NCBI GenBank assembly: GCA_937901915.1
Contig: CALGUD010000092.1
Location: 1-23,082 of the forward strand
Length of the DNA: 23,082 nucleotides
Direction of reading: 5' to 3'
Source: an uncultured Flavobacteriaceae bacterium
GTDB lineage: Bacteria > Bacteroidota > Bacteroidia > Flavobacteriales > Flavobacteriaceae
A model generated the notes under the pieces. The model saw only the letters and a program-made list of their open reading frames with translations. It was not told the DNA's origin and ran no database searches. Within the stretch, counting starts at the first letter, position 1, and every line of letters starts with the position of its first letter. A program made the position numbers and the translations under genes. Shown one piece after another: positions 7,832-16,354 of this stretch.

Positions 7832-9631
7832 ATGGAAGAGATGAATATCCTAAACCTATTATTTGTATTAGCTGCAGCATGGACTGGAGGTGTTTTGGCA
7901 AGACGTGTCGGTTACCCTGCCATTTTAGGGGAATTGGTCATTGGTATTATTCTTGGGCCGGCGGTTTTGGGTTGGCTTGAATCTACAGAAACCATCAATG
8001 TATTGTCAGAAGTCGGAATCATATTGTTAATGGTTTATATTGGCATGGAAATAGATTTTCGAGATCTTAAAAAAGCTTCATGGGCAGGCCTTTTGGCCGC
8101 TACGGGGGGATTCATAGTTCCATTTGCTCTAGGCTATTTCACAATTATCTGGTTTGGAGGCACATCTATGTCTGCTATGTTCGTTGCTATTGCTGTAGGG
8201 GTAACTTCACTTGCTACCAAAAGCCGCATACTGGTAGACCTTAAGCTGCTTAACACTAGAATTGCATATGTACTTATGGCCGGTGCCTTAATCTCGGATA
8301 CACTAGCGTTGGTTATATTTGCAGGTATTGTAAGCTTTGCCGCTGCCGGAACTTTTGATCTTCTGGGGTTAGGTGTCGTGGCTGGTAAAGCACTAATTTT
8401 CTTTGCCCTTACCATTTCCATTGGTCTATTTATACTCCCACGGGTTGGCGTATACCTTTCCCGGTCAAAATTTAAAAGCAGTACTTTTTATTTTACCATT
8501 ATCCTTATAGTAGCTTTTGGCTATGCTGAATTGGCCGAACTTGCCGGTATGCACAGCATTTTAGGAGCATTTATGGCAGGTTTGTTCATCAAGGATAATT
8601 TATTTCCCAGAAATATATCCAAAGAGGTTTATAAAACTTTTTACGACGTTTCAATCGGCTTTATGGCTCCAATATTTTTTGTTTCTGCCGGTTTCCTTGT
8701 GAATATTAATGTTTTTCAATCCGATTTTTCTATGCTGTTGGCTGTAGTTTTAGTTGCCATGTTAGGTAAAATATTTGGCACAGCATTATTTTATCTTCCA
8801 AGCGGACACGGTTGGCGAGAGGGAATTACCGTAGGGGCCGGAATGAACGGACGGGGCGCAGTTGAGATTATTATTGCCGGAATTGGACTGGAAATGGGTA
8901 TTATAGATGAAAATATTTTCTCCATACTTGTTTTTATGGCCATTTTAACTACAATGACTGTTCCTGTTTTCTTAAAATGGACGACCGTTTGGTTACGAAA
9001 AAGAGGCGAGTTGGTTCAAATGGGACAACGGCAAAGAATACTTATGCTGGGTGTTAACCCTGTTAGTCTTATGCTTGCTAAATATCTCCAGGAAAAAGCA
9101 CCGGTTGTTATGATAGATACAAACAGGGACTCTGTAACACTGGCCAGAGAAAAAGGATTCGAATGTGTACACGGGAACGCTTTAAAAGAAGAAGTAATGT
9201 CCGAAGCCCGCCCTGAAACAGTAGCAACCTTTATTGGTCTAAGTGGAAATAGCGAAGTTAATATGCTTGCAGCTCAGATGGCCCGTGAATCTTTTCTGAT
9301 CCCGGAAAATTATGTAGTGATCTCTAAAAATGAAGAAGGTGCAGGTATTGATATGCTCGAAACTGTAAAAGCTGTAAGTATGTTTGCAATGAAGGTACAG
9401 ATTGAAGAATGGTTTATGAAAATATCAAGTGATGAAGTTAAAGAAGAAACAGAAATTGTAAAAGAAGATACCGAAACACGAAAATGGGTTAACGAAAAGA
9501 AAGCAGGGGGAGAAAATGTCCTGCCTATTCTAATACAAGACGCAGAAGGCCATAAAAGGCTGTTTTACTATGGGGGTATTATTCAAGCAGAAGAAAAAGT
9601 TATTTACCTCAAGCAATTATCTGATTCATAA
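7832..9631 (+). CDS. CPA2-type monovalent cation/proton antiporter with RCK-like domain
   Basis: An inner-membrane exchanger of Na+ or K+ for H+, of the Na_H_Exchanger (KefB/NapA-like) family. The ATG at 7832 gives MEEMNILNLLFVLAAAW, so the first helix starts at once; an in-frame TTG three codons earlier is less likely. Residues 1 to about 390 form some 12-13 hydrophobic helices, including ARRVGYPAILGELVIGIILGP and, in the transport core, LISDTLALVIFA. Residues about 400-510 resemble a TrkA-N/RCK Rossmann domain, but the usual GxGxxG is replaced by GVNPVS, so NAD binding is doubtful. A highly charged linker (KEETEIVKEDTE) leads to a short C-terminal beta segment. Total 599 residues. It stands alone, with about 150 nt before the next gene. 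The ion carried cannot be told from sequence. Confidence 0.9.
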   Translation: MEEMNILNLLFVLAAAWTGGVLARRVGYPAILGELVIGIILGPAVLGWLESTETINVLSEVGIILLMVYIGMEIDFRDLKKASWAGLLAATGGFIVPFALGYFTIIWFGGTSMSAMFVAIAVGVTSLATKSRILVDLKLLNTRIAYVLMAGALISDTLALVIFAGIVSFAAAGTFDLLGLGVVAGKALIFFALTISIGLFILPRVGVYLSRSKFKSSTFYFTIILIVAFGYAELAELAGMHSILGAFMAGLFIKDNLFPRNISKEVYKTFYDVSIGFMAPIFFVSAGFLVNINVFQSDFSMLLAVVLVAMLGKIFGTALFYLPSGHGWREGITVGAGMNGRGAVEIIIAGIGLEMGIIDENIFSILVFMAILTTMTVPVFLKWTTVWLRKRGELVQMGQRQRILMLGVNPVSLMLAKYLQEKAPVVMIDTNRDSVTLAREKGFECVHGNALKEEVMSEARPETVATFIGLSGNSEVNMLAAQMARESFLIPENYVVISKNEEGAGIDMLETVKAVSMFAMKVQIEEWFMKISSDEVKEETEIVKEDTETRKWVNEKKAGGENVLPILIQDAEGHKRLFYYGGIIQAEEKVIYLKQLSDS

Positions 9632-9779
9632 TATACTCCGTTTTTAAATTAAATAATTCAAAACTCTTATTGAAACTATTCACATAAATGTTAAATAACA
9701 CCTAATAAAAGTTGACTTATTACAATTTCTTCTCCGCTTTTTATTAATTTGCATCGTTGCTATAATTCTAATTGTTCAA

Positions 9780-10640
9780 ATGAAGATTTATCCTATCGAA
9801 TCAGGGAATTTTAAACTTGACGGAGGAGCCATGTTTGGTGTGGTTCCAAAGAGCATTTGGAATAAAACAAATCCTGCCGACCATAACAATATGATAGATA
9901 TAGCAGCCCGCTGCCTTCTTATAGAAGACGGGGACAAACTCATTCTTATTGATAATGGAATGGGAAATAAGCAAAGTGACAAATTTTTTGGTTTTTATTA
10001 TTTGTGGGGCAACGATAATATTGATGACTCACTAAAAAAATATGGTTTTCACCGGGATGACATTACCGATGTTTTTTTAACTCATTTACATTTTGACCAT
10101 TGTGGTGGCAGTATTCAATGGAATAAGGAAAAAACAGGATATGAACCAGCCTTTAAAAATGCCGTATTCTGGTCAAATGATGATCACTGGCAATGGGCTA
10201 TACATCCAAATATACGGGAAAAAGCTTCTTTTTTAAAAGAAAATATATTACCTATACAGGAAAGTGGCCAATTAAATTTCATTGATGTACCTAAAACCGA
10301 TTATTTAGAAAATTCACCCTTGGGTTTTGGCATCCTTTTTGTGAACGGGCATACAGATAAACAAATGATACCACATATAAACTATAAAGGAAAAACATTG
10401 GTGTTCACTGCAGATTTAATTCCCACTGCAGGACATATCCCATTAATATATACCACCAGCTTTGATACCAGACCATTACAGTCAATGGTTGAAAAACAAA
10501 AATTTCTTGAAACAGCAGTTAATGAAGAATATTATTTGTTTTTTGAACATGATGCATATAATGAGGTTTGCACCTTGCAACGAACAGACAAAGGAATTCG
10601 TCTTAAAGACAGATATACATTCAATGAATTATTTAATTAA
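9780..10640 (+). CDS. MBL-fold metallo-hydrolase
   Basis: A 286-residue cytoplasmic metallo-beta-lactamase-fold hydrolase. All metal ligands of a two-metal site are visible: H102, H104, D106 and H107 in THLHFDHCGG, H191 in NGHTDKQ, D212 in FTADLIPT and H257 in FFEHDAY. There is no signal peptide. The overall form recalls lactonase-like MBL proteins (AiiA/PhnP-type relatives), but the substrate is unknown, and the fold also covers glyoxalases, esterases and nucleases. It is the first of three closely spaced genes; the S8 protease starts 12 nt after its stop. A TTAATTTG sequence at 9744-9751 is one base off the -7 consensus and is a possible promoter. Structural class is certain, function is not. 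Confidence 0.9.
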   Translation: MKIYPIESGNFKLDGGAMFGVVPKSIWNKTNPADHNNMIDIAARCLLIEDGDKLILIDNGMGNKQSDKFFGFYYLWGNDNIDDSLKKYGFHRDDITDVFLTHLHFDHCGGSIQWNKEKTGYEPAFKNAVFWSNDDHWQWAIHPNIREKASFLKENILPIQESGQLNFIDVPKTDYLENSPLGFGILFVNGHTDKQMIPHINYKGKTLVFTADLIPTAGHIPLIYTTSFDTRPLQSMVEKQKFLETAVNEEYYLFFEHDAYNEVCTLQRTDKGIRLKDRYTFNELFN

Positions 10641-10652
10641 AAAATCAAATAA

Positions 10653-12278
10653 ATGAAATTTATAAAATCAATTTTAGTATCCGTAACTTTTTCCATTTTC
10701 TTTTTGGGGTGTGGCTCATCTGCAATTTTACTTACACCCGTAGAAAATGTTGACACGGTTCCTGTTAAAGCATCAGAATTATCAGAGAGTGAACTGAAAC
10801 GCTGGAGCCACATGGATTTACAAAAGGACACCGTTCCCGGAATGAGTGTGGAAAGGGCATACAGCGAAATTTTAAACAAAAGAAAAGGAAAAACAGTTAT
10901 TGTTGGAGTTATAGATTCCGGCGTAGATATTTTTCATGAAGACCTAAAAAATGTAGTGTGGACCAATTCTGATGAAAAGCCAAATAATGGAATTGATGAT
11001 GATAACAATGGTTACATAGATGATGTACATGGCTGGAATTTTCTGGGAGATGCCGTAAATGAAAATTTAGAATATACCCGGATCCTCAAGAAAGGAGATG
11101 ACGGTTCTGCTTTGTACAAAGAAGCGAAAGCAGAATATGATAAAGAGTATGCTGATGCAAGTGAAGGCAAAGCAAGGTATGAACAAATACTTCAGGCCGT
11201 AAATAATTCTGATGAAGTATTAAAAAAGCATCTTAATAAAGAAGATTATACAAAAGAAGATGTAGCCAAAATACAAACAGAAGATCAGCAGGTAAAACAG
11301 GCATCAATGGTAATGATGCAGATGTTTAGTATTGATGATTCAGTTTCTGAGGTTAAGAAACATCTTAAAGGCGGAATTGATTATTTTTCAGACAAAGTAA
11401 ATTATCATTTAAATATGGATTTGGATGGAAGAGCCATAGTAGGTGATAATCCCGATGATATCAATGATGTAGGCTACGGCAATAACAATGTTGTTGGTCC
11501 AAGCAAGGAGGACGCTAAACACGGCACGCATGTAGCCGGAATAATAGCTGCAGAAAGAAATAATGGTATTGGAATGAATGGTGTTGCAAACAACGTTAAA
11601 ATAATGGCTATCAGGGCTGTACCAAATGGTGACGAATATGATAAAGATATTGCATTGGCTATACGATATGCTGTAGATAATGGTGCAAAAGTGATAAACA
11701 CAAGTTTTGGAAAATATTATTCTCCCCATTCAGATTGGGTTATGGAAGCCATTAAGTATGCAGGTGATAATGACGTTTTAATTGTAAATGCCGCAGGAAA
11801 CGAAGCAGTAGATCTCGACACTAAAAATGTATACCCCAATGATTCAAAAGATAACAGCGTAGAAGTATCAGACAATTTCTTAACCGTTGGCGCCTTAAAT
11901 TATGCATACGGTTCGGGTTTAATCGCAACATTTTCTAACTACGGCAAAAAAAATGTAGATGTTTTTGCCCCGGGAACAAAAATGTGGGCTACAACACCTG
12001 ATAATGATTATGAGTTTATGCAGGGAACATCCATGGCAGCTCCCGCTGCTGCAGGGGTTGCTGCACTAATCAGGTCTTATTATCCTGACCTTACAGCATC
12101 TCAGGTTAAAAAAATAATGATGACTTCCGGATTAGGTTCAAAAACAAATATTATTTTAGGAGGAGATCCATCCATGAAAAAAATGTTTTCCGATATTTCA
12201 ACATCAGGAAAAATGGTCAATGCTTATAATGCTATTATTTTAGCGGATAAAGTTTCAAGAGGACAAACCAATTTATAG
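10653..12278 (+). CDS. S8 (subtilisin-like) serine protease, lipoprotein
   Basis: An exported serine endopeptidase of 541 residues. MKFIKSILVSVTFSIFFLGC is a lipoprotein signal with lipid-bearing C20, so the enzyme is tethered to a membrane in the periplasm or on the surface. The triad is complete: D88 in VIGVIDSGVD, H290 in KHGTHVAG and S460 in GTSMAAPAAAG, with oxyanion N383 in AAGNEA. About 200 residues separate Asp and His, against roughly 30 in subtilisin. The insert begins with NNGIDDDNNGYIDD, which looks like a calcium-binding loop, and continues as charged, probably helical sequence (about 150-240). The M1 peptidase gene follows 7 nt after the stop, so both are likely co-transcribed and may act on the same peptides. 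Confidence 0.95.
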   Translation: MKFIKSILVSVTFSIFFLGCGSSAILLTPVENVDTVPVKASELSESELKRWSHMDLQKDTVPGMSVERAYSEILNKRKGKTVIVGVIDSGVDIFHEDLKNVVWTNSDEKPNNGIDDDNNGYIDDVHGWNFLGDAVNENLEYTRILKKGDDGSALYKEAKAEYDKEYADASEGKARYEQILQAVNNSDEVLKKHLNKEDYTKEDVAKIQTEDQQVKQASMVMMQMFSIDDSVSEVKKHLKGGIDYFSDKVNYHLNMDLDGRAIVGDNPDDINDVGYGNNNVVGPSKEDAKHGTHVAGIIAAERNNGIGMNGVANNVKIMAIRAVPNGDEYDKDIALAIRYAVDNGAKVINTSFGKYYSPHSDWVMEAIKYAGDNDVLIVNAAGNEAVDLDTKNVYPNDSKDNSVEVSDNFLTVGALNYAYGSGLIATFSNYGKKNVDVFAPGTKMWATTPDNDYEFMQGTSMAAPAAAGVAALIRSYYPDLTASQVKKIMMTSGLGSKTNIILGGDPSMKKMFSDISTSGKMVNAYNAIILADKVSRGQTNL

Positions 12279-12285
12279 TTTCAAA

Positions 12286-14169
12286 ATGAAGAAGTTTTTA
12301 ATATTTAATTTTTGCATGGCCCTTTGCCCGATATATGTAACATCGGGAAATATAAATTCCGGACATCCAACAAAAAATAATGAGCATAGCTTGTCCAATA
12401 CTGAATATTGGCAGCAGCATGTAGACTATAAAATGGAAATAGAGATGAATGTTGAAAATTATCAATATTCAGGAAAACAGCAATTAAAATATACAAATAA
12501 TAGTCCCGATACACTTACTACAGTGTTTTATCATTTGTATTTTAATGCCTTTCAGCCCGGAAGTGAAATGGATGTTCGTTCTACTACCATAGCCGACCCC
12601 GATAAAAGGGTTGCGGACAACATAAGTAAACTAACCCCATCAGAAATAGGATATATAAAAGTAAATTCTTTAAAGCAAAACGGGGAAATCATCAAACACA
12701 ATACCGAAGGAACCATCCTGGTAGTTGAACTGGCCAAACCAATCTTACCCGGACAATCCACTCAGTTTGATATGGATTTTGACGGACAGGTGCCGTTACA
12801 AATCAGGCGGGCAGGTAGAAACAGTGAAGAAGGCGTTGCCCTTTCCATGACACAATGGTATCCTAAGCTTGCGGAATATGACTTTGAGGGCTGGCATGCC
12901 GATCCGTATATTGGCAGGGAGTTTCACGGTGTATGGGGAGATTTTGATGTGAAAATCACAATTGATAAAAACTATATTATTGGAGGTAGTGGCTATTTAC
13001 AAAATCCCGAAGAAATAGGATATGGTTATGAAGACGAAGGTGTAAAAGTGAAACGCCCACGAGGTAAAAAGCTTACCTGGCATTTTGTAGCTCCTCAAGT
13101 ACATGATTTTGCCTGGGCCGCAGATCCGGATTACATTCATGACAAAGTACAGGTGCCGGATGGCCCTATGCTCCACTTCTTATATAAAAACAATCCCGAC
13201 ATTTTAGAGAACTGGAAAAATCTTCAACCCAAATCTGTCGAAATGATGGAGTTCTTTAGCAGAAATATTGGAGAATATCCCTATAAGCAATATTCCATTA
13301 TCCAGGGAGGAGACGGTGGTATGGAATATGCCATGTGTACTTTAATAACCGGGGAACGAAAATTTGGAAGCCTCGTAGGGGTTACGGCTCATGAAATGGC
13401 ACATGCATGGTTTCAGCATATTTTAGCAACTAATGAATCCAAGCATGAATGGATGGATGAAGGTTTTACTTCCTTTATCTCAGATCTGTGTGAAAATATC
13501 ATTATGGAAAGAAATAAACCGAATCCGTTTTCCGGGGCTTACAATAACTATATATATCTTGCAAAATCCGGGACAGAACAACCCCAGACCACACATTCAG
13601 ACAGGTATGAAACGAACAGGGGCTATGGGATCTCCGCCTACAGTAAGGGAGAAGTTTTTATGGCACAGTTAGGATATGTGATCGGGCAGGAAAATTTAAT
13701 AAAATCCATAAAAAGATTTTATCACGATTTTAAGTTTAAACATCCAACACCAAATGATTTTAAACGATCGGCAGAGAAAGTATCAGGAATGCAGTTAGAC
13801 TGGTATTTAATAGACTTTGCGCAAACTACCAATACAATAGATTATGGTATTAAAGAAGTTTCTGCCGAAGGTGAAAATACAAAAGTAACTATGGAACGTA
13901 TTGGATTAATGCCAATGCCCATAGATTTAATGGTATTTTATAATGATGGTACCTCAGAATCCTTTTATATGCCTTTACAAATGATGAGAGGAGAAAAAGC
14001 CAATCCTTATGAGGATATTGAAAGAACTGTTTTACCGGACTGGGCATGGGCATACCCCACGTATGAATTTACAATCGACAAACCCAAAACCAGCATTAGG
14101 GCTATTGTTATAGACCCGTCAGAATTAATGGCAGATATAAATAAAGAAAATAATATTTATCAGGAATGA
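12286..14169 (+). CDS. M1 family zinc metallopeptidase (aminopeptidase)
   Basis: A 627-residue exported gluzincin. The N-terminus MKKFLIFNFCMALCPIYVTSG is a signal peptide, and the product is probably periplasmic or outer-membrane associated. An N-terminal saddle-like beta domain (about 45-260) is followed by the catalytic domain: GGDGGMEYA stands where other M1 enzymes have GAMEN, and HEMAH with H369, E370 and H373 plus E392 in EWMDEGF makes the HExxH-x18-E zinc site. AYSKGEVF carries the likely transition-state Tyr. It lies 7 nt after the S8 protease gene and is followed by a terminator-like hairpin. M1 enzymes usually release N-terminal residues, so a role in trimming peptides made by the S8 protease is a fair inference. 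Confidence 0.93.
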   Translation: MKKFLIFNFCMALCPIYVTSGNINSGHPTKNNEHSLSNTEYWQQHVDYKMEIEMNVENYQYSGKQQLKYTNNSPDTLTTVFYHLYFNAFQPGSEMDVRSTTIADPDKRVADNISKLTPSEIGYIKVNSLKQNGEIIKHNTEGTILVVELAKPILPGQSTQFDMDFDGQVPLQIRRAGRNSEEGVALSMTQWYPKLAEYDFEGWHADPYIGREFHGVWGDFDVKITIDKNYIIGGSGYLQNPEEIGYGYEDEGVKVKRPRGKKLTWHFVAPQVHDFAWAADPDYIHDKVQVPDGPMLHFLYKNNPDILENWKNLQPKSVEMMEFFSRNIGEYPYKQYSIIQGGDGGMEYAMCTLITGERKFGSLVGVTAHEMAHAWFQHILATNESKHEWMDEGFTSFISDLCENIIMERNKPNPFSGAYNNYIYLAKSGTEQPQTTHSDRYETNRGYGISAYSKGEVFMAQLGYVIGQENLIKSIKRFYHDFKFKHPTPNDFKRSAEKVSGMQLDWYLIDFAQTTNTIDYGIKEVSAEGENTKVTMERIGLMPMPIDLMVFYNDGTSESFYMPLQMMRGEKANPYEDIERTVLPDWAWAYPTYEFTIDKPKTSIRAIVIDPSELMADINKENNIYQE

Positions 14170-14192
14170 TATTATTAATTGTTAAAATATAT

Positions 14193-14221
14193 AAACCTCC
14201 ATATTTTTAGGAGGTTTTTTT
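14193..14221 (+). terminator. Rho-independent terminator-like hairpin between M1 peptidase and rnpA
   Basis: AAACCTCC, a 9-nt loop, GGAGGTTT, then seven T in a row. It would end the protease operon. Its 3' arm also carries the rnpA ribosome-binding site, and the T-run ends only 4 nt before the rnpA ATG, so it could act on rnpA as an attenuator. Confidence 0.75.
14209..14214 (+). promoter_or_regulatory. Shine-Dalgarno sequence AGGAGG of rnpA, inside the hairpin
   Basis: A perfect AGGAGG, 11 nt upstream of the ATG at 14226, is unusual in Bacteroidota, where such sites are rarely used. Five of its six bases lie in the paired 3' arm of the 14193-14217 hairpin. It may be a coincidental by-product of the terminator stem. 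Confidence 0.4.
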
Positions 14222-14225
14222 GCAA

Positions 14226-14606
14226 ATGGATTATAAATTTTCCAAACAAGAAAAACTTAAAAGCCGGAAACTTATTGAAAAAATGTTTACCGAAGGCAAG
14301 ACTGTGTCAAAATATCCGTTAAAGTTAATATATATACAGACAGAGCTTAAAGATGAAACAATGATCCAGGCCGGAGTATCGGTTTCAAAGCGAAACTTTA
14401 AAAAGGCAGTAGATAGAAATAAAATAAAGAGATTATTGAGAGAGGCTTACAGATTAAATAAAAACCTCATTTTTAACACAATACAGTTTCCATATGCATT
14501 AATGTTTTTGTATATTGGCAAAGAATTTCCCAAAAACTACGATGAGATAAGCAAAAGCATGATTAAACTTTTGCAAAAGTTTGTCTCTGAACAAAAAACC
14601 TATTAG
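14226..14606 (+). CDS. rnpA: Ribonuclease P protein component
   Basis: The small basic protein that binds the RNase P RNA and helps it cut 5' leaders from tRNA precursors. 126 residues from the ATG at 14226; an in-frame TTG two codons earlier lies in the terminator T-run and is unlikely. Seen: the N-terminal KFSKQEKLKSRKLIEKMF, the central strand AGVSVSKRNFKKAVDRN, and the family signature RNKIKRLLREAYR (RNR motif with Lys at the third position). It is rich in Lys and Arg. It is not next to rpmH here but is followed, after 1 nt, by the S41 protease, which suggests translational coupling. Confidence is high. Confidence 0.93.
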   Translation: MDYKFSKQEKLKSRKLIEKMFTEGKTVSKYPLKLIYIQTELKDETMIQAGVSVSKRNFKKAVDRNKIKRLLREAYRLNKNLIFNTIQFPYALMFLYIGKEFPKNYDEISKSMIKLLQKFVSEQKTY

Positions 14607-14607
14607 T

Positions 14608-16230
14608 ATGAAAAAGAAAATTTTAATTCCCGTTTTAGCAGCCGCTTTTCTCTTCATATCGGCAAGCTATAAAAATGATTTTTTTGAAATCGCCAAGCAA
14701 GTAGAGATCTTTACAACTATGTTTAAAGAACTCAACATGAACTATGTTGATGAAACCAATCCGGCAGAGCTTATGGATACAGCCATTAAAAGCATGCTTA
14801 ATGACCTCGACCCGTATACCCGTTTCATGAACGAACAGGATGTAGAAGAATATAAAGTAAGGAATACCGGAGAATATTCCGGAATAGGCGCTATTGTACG
14901 TAATTATAAAAGTAAACTCTTAATAATTGAACCTTACAAAGGTTATGCAGCTGACAAAGCAGGATTAAAAGCCGGCGATGAAATTATCAAAATAGGTGAT
15001 ATCAATGTTGCTGATTTTAAAGATGATGCTTCAGAACTTCTTAAAGGAGCTGTGAACTCTGAAGTTGAAATAACTTTTACCCGCCAGGGAAAAACACAAA
15101 CAACAAAGCTTAACCGAGAAGAAATTGAAGTCGATGCGGTTCCATTCTATAAAAAAATTGATGAAAAAACAGGGTACATCGTTTTAGATAAGTTTAATAG
15201 AAAAGCTTCTGCTCAAACAAAAGAAGCCCTGGAAGATTTAAAAACACAAGGGGCAGAACGTATTGTTCTCGATTTGAGAGGAAATCCGGGAGGATTACTC
15301 TCTGAGGCCATTGATGTTTGTAACCTTTTTGTTGATAAAGGTGAACTGATTGTTACTACAAAATCTAAAGTAAAAAAATTCAACAGAACATACACAACAA
15401 ATTATGAGCCTGTTGACACAGCCATACCTTTAGTTGTTTTGGTGGACGGTACCAGTGCATCGGCAAGTGAAATTGTTAGCGGAGCACTTCAGGATTTAGA
15501 CAGAGCGGTTGTTATTGGTGCCAGAAGTTATGGTAAGGGACTTGTACAACGCCCTATTAACCTTACTTATGGGACTCAGTTAAAAGTTACCATTTCCCGG
15601 TATTATACCCCAAGTGGAAGATGCATTCAATCTTTGGATTATTGGAACAGGGACGAAAACGGAAACGCTGTCAGGACCAGTATAGAAAAATATAATGAAT
15701 ATGAAACCCGTAACGGCAGAAAAGTTTATGATGGCGGCGGTGTTACACCTGATATAGAAATAAATTCTTTGAAAATAAATAGTATTGCCAAAGAAATGGT
15801 AGCCAATAACCTGGTTTTTGATTATGCTACTGATTATTATTACCAAAATTCTGCACCCTCTTTAAATAGTTTTTCCTTTGGAGATTCCGACTATGTGCAA
15901 TTTAAAAGTTATGTAACCGGAAAAGGTTTTGATTTTGAAACCGGTGTGGAGAAAAAGTTAAAAACCATAGTTAAAGCCGGAGAATTAAGCGAATTTGGAA
16001 ATGAGGTACAGGAAACGTATGCAACACTTCTTTCATCCATAGAAAAAAACAAATTAAATGCATTGGATAACTATAAAGAAGCTCTTAAGAAAGATATTGA
16101 AGACGAAATCATAAAGAGGTATTACTATCGTGAAGGTTTGTACGAACATTACCTTACCAGTGACCAGGCAATTGAAACATCGGCAAAACTTTTAGCCGAT
16201 TCAAAAAAATATCAGAGTTTATTGCGTTAA
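14608..16230 (+). CDS. C-terminal processing protease, S41 family with PDZ domain
   Basis: A tail-specific serine protease of the CtpA/Prc type, acting in the periplasm. I take the ATG at 14608 (MKKKILIPVLAAAFLFISASY, a signal peptide or anchor) over an upstream in-frame TTG inside rnpA; this gives 540 residues. Seen: the N-terminal helical part with LDPYTRFMNEQD, a PDZ domain (about 85-165; EYSGIGAIV and AGLKAGDEIIKIGD), then the S41 core with LDLRGNPGG, Ser-Lys dyad S285 in GTSASASEI and K310 in GARSYGKGLVQ, 25 residues apart as in known members. A C-terminal helical domain of about 140 residues follows. One base separates it from the rnpA stop. A strong terminator lies 24 nt downstream. 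Confidence 0.94.
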   Translation: MKKKILIPVLAAAFLFISASYKNDFFEIAKQVEIFTTMFKELNMNYVDETNPAELMDTAIKSMLNDLDPYTRFMNEQDVEEYKVRNTGEYSGIGAIVRNYKSKLLIIEPYKGYAADKAGLKAGDEIIKIGDINVADFKDDASELLKGAVNSEVEITFTRQGKTQTTKLNREEIEVDAVPFYKKIDEKTGYIVLDKFNRKASAQTKEALEDLKTQGAERIVLDLRGNPGGLLSEAIDVCNLFVDKGELIVTTKSKVKKFNRTYTTNYEPVDTAIPLVVLVDGTSASASEIVSGALQDLDRAVVIGARSYGKGLVQRPINLTYGTQLKVTISRYYTPSGRCIQSLDYWNRDENGNAVRTSIEKYNEYETRNGRKVYDGGGVTPDIEINSLKINSIAKEMVANNLVFDYATDYYYQNSAPSLNSFSFGDSDYVQFKSYVTGKGFDFETGVEKKLKTIVKAGELSEFGNEVQETYATLLSSIEKNKLNALDNYKEALKKDIEDEIIKRYYYREGLYEHYLTSDQAIETSAKLLADSKKYQSLLR

Positions 16231-16253
16231 AAGCAAGGCTTCAGTCATACAAT

Positions 16254-16286
16254 AAATCCTGTTTTCATCTTGAAAGCAGGATTTTT
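16254..16286 (+). terminator. Terminator of the rnpA-S41 protease pair
   Basis: AAATCCTGTTTTC pairs with GAAAGCAGGATTT (13 pairs including one G-T), loop ATCTT, and a T5 tail. It lies 24 nt after the protease stop. Confidence 0.88.
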
Positions 16287-16298
16287 ATTTAGGACAAA

Positions 16299-16323
16299 GG
16301 TGGCTTCGAGAGCCTCAGCCACC
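16299..16323. repeat. Short palindromic element (REP-like)
   Basis: GGTGGCT and AGCCACC form a 7-bp stem that continues, after a 2-nt bulge, as GAG/CTC around an AGC loop. It is GC-rich against an AT-rich background. GACAAAG occurs at 16293-16299 and again at 16331-16337, flanking it, which could be a target duplication or chance. No T-run, so not a terminator. The GCTTCGA...CCTCAGCC form resembles scattered palindromes that I recall from other flavobacterial genomes; I could not check this. Confidence 0.55.
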
Positions 16324-16354
16324 ATTATAAGACAAAGTTTGTTAGAAACCACTG

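Noticed and set aside
14220..14225. TTG start for rnpA
   Set aside because: It lies in the T-run of the terminator hairpin; the ATG two codons later fits the family.
14581..14607. TTG start for the S41 protease inside rnpA
   Set aside because: ATG at 14608 gives a normal signal peptide and a 1-nt coupling with the rnpA stop.
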